NCBI GenBank assembly: GCA_031415375.1
Contig: JANORP010000025.1
Span: 1-23,582, forward strand
Length of the DNA: 23,582 bases
Direction of reading: 5' to 3'
Source: JADKCL01 sp031415375
GTDB lineage: Bacteria; Bacteroidota; Bacteroidia; J057; JADKCL01
Part shown: piece after piece, positions 15,670 to 22,704 of the stretch
Numbering within the stretch: position 1 is the first letter of the stretch
Layout: each line of letters begins with the position of its first letter
Position numbers and translations under genes: made by a program
Notes under the pieces: generated by a model
Seen by the model: only the letters and a program-made list of their open reading frames with translations
Told to the model about the DNA's origin: nothing
Database searches by the model: none

Positions 15670-18291
15670 TTTAAAGGGCTTCTTGATCTTATCGAGGGGC
15701 TTTTTCATTTTGTCGAGGATGTCTTTGCCCTTGAACTTGGCGGTGTCATTGGGGTCACGTTGCACGTCGATGAGGTTATCGACATGGTTGGTATCGCGGG
15801 TATTGCTCCAGGTTTCTTCCATCTCGACGCGCCAAGCCTCGTTGAGTTCCTCACCCTCTTTCTTGATCTGTTCCTCCAGTTTGGCAGCCACATAGACGCC
15901 CTCCAAGCTGTATTTGGGTTTATCGACTGTACCGGTGATATGTACAGGGATCACGATCTTGATTGGATCATCTTGGTTCACCTCCACCATGTCGAGCACC
16001 GCTTTGTTTTTGGAGGTTTTGGCATCTTTGCGGGGCAATTCTACATAGACCTTGTAGTCAAGGCTGTTGTCAAAGCCATGCTTGCCGACGACGACCATGC
16101 CAAAGCGATTTGCTTTGAGGCTCATTTTGGGAATGTAGAAATGCTCCTCGCCGATGCGGTAGTCGGTCGTGATATCTGAAAACTCGATGTGTTGCAATTC
16201 CTCGAGTTTCACAAAGCCCACGAGTCCTTCCAAGGGTTCAAAGTCGATGAGTTTGCACTCACGGATATTGACATTGCCAAAAGAGACAAAGGTCTTGCTG
16301 TCCAATTCCAGGTGCTGATCGACCTGTCCAGCGAGCTGCACATTGCCAGAAAAAATGCCGAAAAGGTTGTCTTTGACGAGTGCAAAGGCCGCAAGTTGCT
16401 CAAAGGTGCGAAAGGTCTTGTTGACATCGACATCCTTGATGAGGCCCTCGATTTTGACTGCACAATGGTTGTCGTCGAGGACTTGGATGCTGCCTGAGAT
16501 TTCTGCATTTCCACCGAGCGTGTTCATTTGCAGACTGTTGAGCGAGAGCATTTGGTTGGCGAGGCGGCAAGTGCCATTCAGGGCGGTAGCCTCAAACTTT
16601 GCGAAGCGGAAGTTGCCAATTTGCGATACGAGCTCGATATCGATGTCTTGTGGGAGCCTGAAGGCAAAAGTTTCTTCGGGCGATTCTGTGCTGGATGCCT
16701 TGGGCGCAGCTGTCGTGGTGGTAAACCACTCGTCGAGGTCTAGCGTGGCGCAACGCAGCTCGGCGATGGCCTTGATGGTGGTTTTTTCATTGAAGAGCCA
16801 AGGCAAGTATTCGGTCACGGTGCCTTTGATGTCAAAGTCTGAGTGGCCCACTTTGCCCTTGAGGCCCGAGATCTCGATGCGGTAATTGTCAAGGAGGATC
16901 TGACCTGTGAGATTTTCTACTGGCAATTTGAGGCTAGGATCCTCGATGCGCAGCGCCTTGAATTTGAAGCCGCCAAAGGCTTTGATCGCATCGTGGCGCT
17001 TGTCTTTGAAATCGGCAATGCGGCCCTCGACCTGTGCATCGATGGCCACGGAGCCCGACATCTGGGTGCTGTCGGCAAATGCGGGATAAAAATCGCGCAC
17101 ATCCTGCAACGACAATTCGCCTTTGAGGGCGACTGCGAGGCGGGGATCCTTGAAATTGGCGTAGGTCATGTGGCCTGTGAGGCCCTTTTCATGCAAGACT
17201 GCCTTGAAGCGTTTGATGTCAAAATGGGAGGCGCTCGCATCTTTCTCCTCATAATGAAACTCGCCGACCATCTGCACGTCGGTGAGTTTGGAGGCGTAGC
17301 CTGTGTAGTGAAAGCCGCCATTGCTCACGGCATAGTCGGCATGCACATCTGGGGAATGGCCATCGCCAGCTTTGCCTTTGAGCCAGCCTTTGGTTACAAA
17401 GTCCCCGCTGTATTCATATTCGCGACCCGTTTCGAGGAGGCCGCCGGGCAGGAGGGAGAGGAAGCTTTCAAAGCTGTTTTTGTTGCTGGCAAACTTCAAA
17501 TCCATATCAAAGACCGATTTATTGCGCCCAATTGCGCCCTCTATGCCCAGCTTGAGGGCGGCGATGTCGATCTCGGCGGTCTTGATTTTGTAGTTTTCAT
17601 GGTCGCCAAAGGTCACGTCTGCGACGATATTCGCGGCTACATGTTTATTATGTGCCCATGTGGCGCTGCCCGATTTCCAGTCGGCCATGTGTACCGCAAA
17701 TTTGGTCGCGATGTCTGATCGGTCTGCGCTGAAATCGCCTTTCATGCCCAGTTGAATGGAGTCAATATTTACGAGGCTACCATCACGTAGGTCGCGATAG
17801 ACAAACCTGCCATCGTCTATGCGCACAGAGTAGAGTTCAAAAACCGGGTCGGCACCTTCGCTCGCGGTAGTGTCACGGTCAAGTGGTGGCTGAAACATAT
17901 CGGCCAGGTTGGAATGCCCCTTTTTGTCCATGATCAGGTGGAACTCAGGCTCCACGAGGCGCACGCCTTGGACTTTGAAGTGGTCGGTAAAAATGCTCCA
18001 GAAGCCGATCTTGATGATGGCATCTTTCACCGCGATCACGTCTTGCATACCATGCTCGCCACGCGGATTGATGGTGAGATCTTCCAGCTGCACTTGCACC
18101 TGCGGCCAATTGCGAATGAAAGACACGTCGGTATCGCGCACTTCGATGTCGGCATTGAGGGCCTTTTCGAGCTCGCGTATCGCCATGAGGTGGATTTTGT
18201 CCTCAAACAGGTACCCCAAAATGAACAACAAGGCCAAGATGCCGAAGAGTACCCCAAAAAACCACAACAAAATTTTCTTGAATCGTTTCAT
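15643..18291 (-). CDS. AsmA-family envelope protein
   Basis: The ATG at 18291 gives 882 residues; an in-frame TTG three codons upstream is less likely. The N-terminus has a short basic stretch (MKRFKK) then one membrane anchor (about 7-28), and the remainder is a very long, mostly beta-strand region facing the periplasm. The start (IRELEKALNADIEVRDTDVSFIRNWPQVQVQLEDL) and the AsmA-like C-terminal region (LDLDEWF near 520; LVGFVKLEELQHIEFSDITTDY-type segment near 685; LDYKVYVELP near 750) support the AsmA/TamB-like group, whose members form hydrophobic-grooved bridges carrying phospholipids toward the outer membrane. The extreme C-terminus is lysine-rich (DKMKKPLDKIKKPFKS). It is a single-gene unit, divergent from acylphosphatase and overlapping DUF2071 at its end. 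Confidence 0.9.
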   Translation of the reverse strand: MKRFKKILLWFFGVLFGILALLFILGYLFEDKIHLMAIRELEKALNADIEVRDTDVSFIRNWPQVQVQLEDLTINPRGEHGMQDVIAVKDAIIKIGFWSIFTDHFKVQGVRLVEPEFHLIMDKKGHSNLADMFQPPLDRDTTASEGADPVFELYSVRIDDGRFVYRDLRDGSLVNIDSIQLGMKGDFSADRSDIATKFAVHMADWKSGSATWAHNKHVAANIVADVTFGDHENYKIKTAEIDIAALKLGIEGAIGRNKSVFDMDLKFASNKNSFESFLSLLPGGLLETGREYEYSGDFVTKGWLKGKAGDGHSPDVHADYAVSNGGFHYTGYASKLTDVQMVGEFHYEEKDASASHFDIKRFKAVLHEKGLTGHMTYANFKDPRLAVALKGELSLQDVRDFYPAFADSTQMSGSVAIDAQVEGRIADFKDKRHDAIKAFGGFKFKALRIEDPSLKLPVENLTGQILLDNYRIEISGLKGKVGHSDFDIKGTVTEYLPWLFNEKTTIKAIAELRCATLDLDEWFTTTTAAPKASSTESPEETFAFRLPQDIDIELVSQIGNFRFAKFEATALNGTCRLANQMLSLNSLQMNTLGGNAEISGSIQVLDDNHCAVKIEGLIKDVDVNKTFRTFEQLAAFALVKDNLFGIFSGNVQLAGQVDQHLELDSKTFVSFGNVNIRECKLIDFEPLEGLVGFVKLEELQHIEFSDITTDYRIGEEHFYIPKMSLKANRFGMVVVGKHGFDNSLDYKVYVELPRKDAKTSKNKAVLDMVEVNQDDPIKIVIPVHITGTVDKPKYSLEGVYVAAKLEEQIKKEGEELNEAWRVEMEETWSNTRDTNHVDNLIDVQRDPNDTAKFKGKDILDKMKKPLDKIKKPFKSIGDRLGK

Positions 18292-18640
18292 TACCCGCAA
18301 CAGCGTACTATTCTGGAATTAAGGCTACTATACGGCCAAGGCGCAATTTAGGACGGTAGATCCAAATTATTTTGGCGTAATCAACAATGGATGTTCAGAA
18401 AAAAGGACGGTAAATCTCCTGCCGCCGCATCGCTTAACCAGGGTGAATAGGGCGCAGTCTATGGCGATTTTGACCATGATTTGGCTCCTAGACCTAAATT
18501 TTTCTTATTATTGCTATAGTATGCGTTGTCAATCCTTGCGAAGCTTGTATTTGGGACTGCTGATTTGTTTGGCTTTCCTCCCCTTGTCGGCGGCCACGTT
18601 GCCGACTTTGTTCCTGAATGTGAACACCATCCCTGTTCCT
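18292..18640. other. Divergent intergenic region AsmA / acylphosphatase
   Basis: About 350 bases lie between the AsmA start and the core acylphosphatase start. It must contain both promoters. From ATG 18521 an in-frame segment encodes a signal-peptide-like stretch that could belong to the acylphosphatase. No repeat or RNA gene is visible. Confidence 0.45.
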
Positions 18641-18913
18641 ATGAGTAGCTTGCAACGAATTCATGTATTCTTTAGCGGCAAGGTGCAGGGCGTCGGTTTT
18701 AGGCAGACCGCCCGCGACGCTGCCGTGGAATTGGGGCTTAAAGGTTGGATCAAAAATTTGCCCGACATGCGTGTCGAGATGATCGTGGAGGGCGCTGAAG
18801 GGGATCTGAGACTGCTCATGGACAAGTTGCGCAATGATTTTGAGGTGGATAACACCGAAATCAGTGCGGAGCGGCCCCTGGGTGCATTCAAAGTGTTTGA
18901 AATCGTGCAATGA
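18641..18913 (+). CDS. acyP: Acylphosphatase
   Basis: The 90 residues from ATG 18641 match the full acylphosphatase domain and its usual length. The phosphate-binding loop with catalytic Arg is present in GKVQGVGFRQTARDAA (about 12-27), and the catalytic Asn lies in GLKGWIKNLPD (about 32-42). The enzyme hydrolyses carboxyl-phosphate bonds such as acetyl phosphate or 1,3-bisphosphoglycerate, normally in the cytoplasm. The frame stays open upstream, and ATG 18521 would add 40 residues beginning with a basic-hydrophobic-small-residue stretch (MRCQSLRSLYLGLLICLAFL, then PLSAA) that looks like a signal peptide. I choose the short form because the family is cytoplasmic, but an exported form is possible. 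Confidence 0.9.
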   Translation: MSSLQRIHVFFSGKVQGVGFRQTARDAAVELGLKGWIKNLPDMRVEMIVEGAEGDLRLLMDKLRNDFEVDNTEISAERPLGAFKVFEIVQ

Positions 18914-19013
18914 GCTTTGTATTCCGAGCTTAAGTGCTAATGTTTTCGTCGCCATCTTTTAGGCGAAATCGACTGATTTTCCCTAAGTTGGTCTCCTCAA
19001 TCCAATTTACCCG

Positions 19014-20858
19014 ATGATGAAGAAAATTCATTTGTTTTCAATGGTCATGTTGCTGTTGGCCTTCATGGCCTGCAACAACAAAGGTGGTACAGATGACAGC
19101 GGCAACACTGCAGACTCGACAGGGCATGGCAATGCTGATGCACAAACCTTTATAGACAGCTATACCAAGGAATACCAGGCTTTGTACTATGCCTCCTCAG
19201 AAGCCGAGTGGGCAAGCAATATCAAGATTGTCGAGGGCGATAGCACCAATGCTACGGCCACCAAAAAAGCCAATGAAGCATTTGCCGACTTCACTGGCAG
19301 CGAATCCAACATCAACAAAACCCGCGAATTCCTCCAAAAGACTGACCTAAGCGCCCTGCAAAAGCGCCAACTCGATGGCATGCTCTATAGCGCTGCCAAC
19401 AATCCCGCGACCATCAAAGATGTGGTAAAAGCACGCATCAAGGCAGAGGCCGAGCAGACAGAGAAGCTTTTTGGCTACAATTTTAAGATCGACGGTCGCG
19501 CTGTTACGACAAACGATATCGATGGTATTCTCGGCGAAAGCCCTATTCTCAAGGAACGGCGCAAAGCTTGGGAAGCGAGCAAGGAAGTCGGCAAGGTGCT
19601 CAAACCCGGTCTGGTAAACCTGCGCAACCTGCGCAATGAGACCGTGCAGGCGCTGGGCTACAGCGATTTTTTCAGCTATCAAGTGAGCGACTATGGCATG
19701 AAGACGGCCGAGATGACCGACCTCATGCACTCGCTCATCCGTGATGTATGGCCGCTCTACCGCGAGCTGCACACATACGCCCGCTATACGCTTGCCAAGA
19801 AATACAAGGTCGCTGAGGTGCCCGATTTGTTGCCGGCCGATTGGCTCCCCAACCGCTGGGGCCAAGACTGGTCGGCCCTCGTCGATGTGGAGGGGGTCGA
19901 TCTCGATGCAGCCCTCAAGGACAAGCAGGCCGAATGGCTAGTGAAAACTGCGGAAGAGTTTTACGTGAGCCTTGGCTTTGAAAAGCTGCCCGAAGTATTT
20001 TGGGAAAAATCCAGCTTGTACCCTGTACCTGCTGATGCGACCTATAAGAAAAATAATCATGCGAGTGCCTGGCATCTCAACTTGGACCGCGACGTGCGCA
20101 GTTTGATGAGCATCTTGCCCAATACTGAGTGGTATGAGACCACGCACCATGAGCTGGGGCACATCTATTATTACCTCACCTACACCAACCCCGATGTGCC
20201 TGTGCTATTGCGTGAGGGCGCCAATCGAGGTTTCCACGAGGCATTTGGCAGCTTGATGGGTTTGGCCGCGATGCAAAAACCTTATATGGAGCACCTCAAG
20301 CTGATCCCAGCCGACACCAAGACCGATGAGCAAAAGACTTTGCTCAAAGAGGCGCTCAACTACATCGTTTTCATGCCGTTTGGAGCAGGGGTCATGACCG
20401 ACTTCGAGCATGATCTCTATGCAGGCAATCTACCTGAAAACGAATTCAACAAGCGTTGGTGGGAATTGGCGGCCAAGTACCAAGGCATCGCACCACCGAC
20501 TTTGCGTGGCGAGGAATACTGTGATGCGGCGTCCAAAACCCACATCAACGACGATGCCGCACAGTATTACGACTACGCAATGTCCTATGTCTTGCTGTTT
20601 CAATTTCACGATCATATCGCCAAAAACATCCTGCACCAAGATCCACATGCCACCAATTACTTTGGCAACAAGGATGTGGGCAAATTTCTGCAAACCATGA
20701 TGGGATCCGGTAGCAGCCGCGATTGGCGGGAATTGATGCAAGAAAATCTGGGTGCCCCGATGAGCGCCAAGGCCATGCTGGACTACTTCAATCCACTGAT
20801 GGACTTCCTCAAACAGGAAAACCAAGGCCGGAAGTATAGTTTGGCTGAGACGATTTGA
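19014..20858 (+). CDS. M2 family (ACE-like) zinc metallopeptidase, probable lipoprotein
   Basis: The 614-residue protein has an N-terminal signal with a probable lipobox ending in Cys20 (LLAFMAC, then NNKGG), a low-complexity Ser/Thr/Asp/Gly linker (24-42), and a helical peptidase domain of the angiotensin-converting-enzyme type. The zinc site THHELGHIYYYLTY (378-390) has ligands His379 and His383 and catalytic Glu380; the third ligand Glu409 lies in GANRGFHEAFGS. WHLNLDRDVR and the C-terminal DWRELMQENLGAPMSAKAMLDYF also fit the family. It would cut peptides, probably removing C-terminal dipeptides, at the periplasmic or outer face of the envelope. A weak -7 box (TAAGTTGG, 18984-18991) lies before the start. 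Right after the stop codon begins a heptamer repeat. Confidence 0.95.
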   Translation: MMKKIHLFSMVMLLLAFMACNNKGGTDDSGNTADSTGHGNADAQTFIDSYTKEYQALYYASSEAEWASNIKIVEGDSTNATATKKANEAFADFTGSESNINKTREFLQKTDLSALQKRQLDGMLYSAANNPATIKDVVKARIKAEAEQTEKLFGYNFKIDGRAVTTNDIDGILGESPILKERRKAWEASKEVGKVLKPGLVNLRNLRNETVQALGYSDFFSYQVSDYGMKTAEMTDLMHSLIRDVWPLYRELHTYARYTLAKKYKVAEVPDLLPADWLPNRWGQDWSALVDVEGVDLDAALKDKQAEWLVKTAEEFYVSLGFEKLPEVFWEKSSLYPVPADATYKKNNHASAWHLNLDRDVRSLMSILPNTEWYETTHHELGHIYYYLTYTNPDVPVLLREGANRGFHEAFGSLMGLAAMQKPYMEHLKLIPADTKTDEQKTLLKEALNYIVFMPFGAGVMTDFEHDLYAGNLPENEFNKRWWELAAKYQGIAPPTLRGEEYCDAASKTHINDDAAQYYDYAMSYVLLFQFHDHIAKNILHQDPHATNYFGNKDVGKFLQTMMGSGSSRDWRELMQENLGAPMSAKAMLDYFNPLMDFLKQENQGRKYSLAETI

Positions 20859-20890
20859 GTTAGCAGTTGGCAGGTAGCAGTTAGCAGTTG
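20859..20890. repeat. Heptamer repeat GTTAGCA, about 4.6 copies
   Basis: Starting directly after the peptidase stop codon: GTTAGCA, GTTGGCA, GGTAGCA, GTTAGCA, GTTG. The strict 7-base period with point changes marks a decaying tandem repeat. Confidence 0.85.
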
Positions 20891-20903
20891 TGTTGGGGAT
20901 CGA

Positions 20904-21056
20904 TTTGCGGTTTCACCCCTTCAGCAGTGTGTTTGGCTTTGCGTTTCTTTGCGACCTTTGCGGTTTCACCCCTTCAGCAGCGTGCTTGGCTTTGCGACCC
21001 GGCGTCTATCCCGACGTGTCGGGGCGGTTTCATCCTCTGCGTCGTGCTGGGTTTGC
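20904..21056. repeat. Three-copy ~40-bp intergenic repeat with CTTTGCG heptamers
   Basis: Copies at 20904-20943 and 20957-20996 differ at only two of 40 positions; a third, more diverged copy lies at about 21021-21056. Each copy has GCGGTTTCA..C near the start and ends in TTTGCG. Between copies 1 and 2 CTTTGCG occurs three times (20937-20959). Just before copy 3 is a small palindrome CCCGACGTGTCGGG (21010-21023). The whole 20859-21172 gap contains no supported gene. Confidence 0.85.
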
Positions 21057-21172
21057 GCTTTTTCCCAGGGAGCAATTGGTGATCGGCAATAGACAGCGGG
21101 GGATGCCCCATATCTATTGTTCAGTGGGATCGTAGAGCCACTTTTGCTCCTAAAACTCAATTTTCGAAGGGT

Positions 21173-21586
21173 TTAGTGTGCGCACTTGCGGCAAGAGCGC
21201 ATGTTAAGCACTTGTGCAGTCGCGATGCCGAGCGCACCGATGGAAACGAAGTAAGGTTCGAGAGATTCAGGCGCAAAAAAGAAGCCCAAAGTGATGAGGA
21301 CCACGCCTGTGACGAGGGCAATGACGGGCCGGATGTCGCGGTGCTGTGTAAAATAGCTGCGCAACACGCCATAGACACCAAACCCTACACCAAAGGCCAA
21401 CATCATGCCTTCGAGCAAGTGGGACGCCAAAAATTGCATCCCAATCAACGGCAAGATCGAAATCACCATCGGCATCAAAGCGCAATGGATGGCGCATGCA
21501 ATGGACAATAGTGCGCTGACGCGATTGCTGCGTGCGATACTTTTGTGGCTGTGGGTGTGCATTTCGTATTCCATGTCGCTGATCAT
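21173..21586 (-). CDS. MerC-domain membrane protein
   Basis: The 137-residue protein has four predicted membrane helices and the MerC pattern: SALLSIACAIHCALMPMVISILPLIG with the Cys-x-x-x-Cys pair (CAIHC, about residues 31-35) in the first helix, and a C-terminal cysteine/histidine tail (SCRKCAH). The N-terminus also holds a His cluster (MHTHSHKS). MerC proteins move mercury across the inner membrane in mer operons, but short chromosomal MerC-like proteins in Bacteroidota occur without other mer genes and may handle zinc or another thiophilic metal. No merA or merR is nearby. The start could also be the ATG at 21574. A perfect palindrome sits 16 bases upstream of the start. Confidence 0.85.
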   Translation of the reverse strand: MISDMEYEMHTHSHKSIARSNRVSALLSIACAIHCALMPMVISILPLIGMQFLASHLLEGMMLAFGVGFGVYGVLRSYFTQHRDIRPVIALVTGVVLITLGFFFAPESLEPYFVSIGALGIATAQVLNMRSCRKCAH

Positions 21587-21601
21587 TCCGTGCTATAACT
21601 C

Positions 21602-21618
21602 TTGCAACTATGTTGCAA
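21602..21618. promoter_or_regulatory. Palindromic operator candidate upstream of MerC gene
   Basis: TTGCAAC-TAT-GTTGCAA is a perfect 7+3+7 dyad placed 16-32 bases before the MerC start. On the minus strand it overlaps a possible -33 TTTG (21616-21619), so a bound protein would block transcription. A second half-site GTTGCAA lies at 21650-21656. The size resembles Fur/Zur-type metal regulator boxes. Confidence 0.6.
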
Positions 21619-21753
21619 ATGTATGGAAGAATTTGAACAATGAAACAATGTTGCAAAAAAGATGTGGGTTTTTCGCGACAAAGCGACACTCTTGGTTTCG
21701 GCAAATGAAAATTATTCCTACTTTTATGGAATTGTTACAACACGCAATTGAGA

Positions 21754-22545
21754 ATGATGAGAAAGAATTCTTCTTATTTACTTGCCGCCTTGGTGATAGG
21801 CTTGCTTTTTGTCGGGTGTAAAGAAAAACCCGTGACCACCCCAGGCGATCTGGAAAGTCCTAAAATTGTGATGACCAGCCCTATAGAATTAGCTAAGGGT
21901 CAGTTTATTCCGATCCGGAGTTCCGATAGTTTCTATGTGGACATCTCCTTTACCGACGACAAGGAACTCAGGGATTGGGAAATCACAGTGCGTTTCATGC
22001 CAGATCTCAATTACTTGCGCACATCTGTGCAGCCTTGGAAAGAGACTTGGTTTGGTGACCTCGATGGGAAGACTGGTGCTGTGAACTTTAGTGAATTTGT
22101 GAGCTATGACCCGACCGCCGGCCCTTATGAGTTTACCGTGAAGGTGACCGACATGGAAGGCAAGACCGCTTCGAAAACCACATACTATTTTGTCAAAAAC
22201 AGAATCGACCTTGTGGCTCCTACAGTGACCTACTCCATGCCTGACACCGCCAATGTCGATTCGTTTGCCATCGGCACTCCGATCCACATCAAGGCTAAGT
22301 GTACAGCAACAGGGGACGCTGTTGTAGATATCGTTTTGCGCATCCGTGACAAACTCACCAAGGCGATTTTGCCTGGAAGCGAGTTGCGCTGGGATACCCT
22401 CAACCTTTCACCTTATGACATTGACACTATGATCAATGTTCCTGCAGGTGCAGTACCAGGAAATTACGACATCGAGATCTACGCCAACGACGCCACGTTC
22501 AACGTTGGTTTTGCAAAATGCGAGGTCTATATCAAACCCAATTGA
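21754..22545 (+). CDS. DUF4625-like lipoprotein
   Basis: The ATG at 21754 (or the adjacent one at 21757) replaces an upstream TTG and gives 263 residues. A lipoprotein signal with clear lipobox (LLFVGC, cysteine about residue 22, followed by KEKP) is followed by two Ig-like beta domains: SPKIVMTSPIELAKGQ...FYVDISFTDDKEL (about 37-75) and a later half beginning APTVTYSMPDTANVDSF (about 153-169). The opening SP-x-I-x-x-x-SP and the FTDDKELRDWEI core are what DUF4625 proteins of Bacteroidota show. The protein would be anchored at the envelope surface; the function is unknown. A possible promoter is TACTTTTA (21719-21726). The stop codon is inside the loop of a hairpin. Confidence 0.8.
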   Translation: MMRKNSSYLLAALVIGLLFVGCKEKPVTTPGDLESPKIVMTSPIELAKGQFIPIRSSDSFYVDISFTDDKELRDWEITVRFMPDLNYLRTSVQPWKETWFGDLDGKTGAVNFSEFVSYDPTAGPYEFTVKVTDMEGKTASKTTYYFVKNRIDLVAPTVTYSMPDTANVDSFAIGTPIHIKAKCTATGDAVVDIVLRIRDKLTKAILPGSELRWDTLNLSPYDIDTMINVPAGAVPGNYDIEIYANDATFNVGFAKCEVYIKPN

Positions 22546-22558
22546 TCGGGTTTGATAT
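22529..22558. repeat. Inverted repeat spanning the stop codon of the DUF4625 gene
   Basis: ATATCAAACCC (22529-22539) and GGGTTTGATAT (22548-22558) pair perfectly over 11 bases around an 8-base loop containing the TGA stop (22543-22545). No T-run follows. A second hairpin, the terminator, starts 12 bases later. Confidence 0.8.
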
Positions 22559-22570
22559 TATGAAATATGG

Positions 22571-22599
22571 AAGGCTGACCCGAGGGTCAGCCTTTTTTT
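22571..22599 (+). terminator. Rho-independent terminator
   Basis: Stem AAGGCTGACCC (22571-22581) pairs with GGGTCAGCCTT (22584-22594) across a tight loop, followed by a run of T to 22599. This is the terminator of the DUF4625 gene. Confidence 0.93.
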
Positions 22600-22649
22600 G
22601 TCCCAATCCCTCCAAAATCAAATCAATTGGCAGTTGCTGACACTTGCAG

Positions 22650-22681
22650 TTTGCACACGCCGCGTGACTTTCATAAATTTA
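22650..22681 (+). promoter_or_regulatory. Bacteroidota-type promoter for the FG-GAP gene
   Basis: TTTG at 22650-22653, a 20-base spacer, then TAAATTTA (22674-22681), which matches 7 of 8 positions of TAnnTTTG. The spacing is typical. Transcription would begin near 22688, which rules out the ATG at 22681 and supports ATG 22705. Confidence 0.5.
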
Positions 22682-22704
22682 TGAACTTCAATCTTTGGAT
22701 ACCT

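Noticed and set aside
16843..17718. 291-codon plus-strand open frame opposite the AsmA gene
   Set aside because: It has no start context, signal or family pattern; the minus-strand AsmA gene explains the region.
20890..21135. 81-codon plus-strand open frame in the repeat gap
   Set aside because: It consists of translated intergenic repeats (the 40-bp units and heptamers), not a gene.
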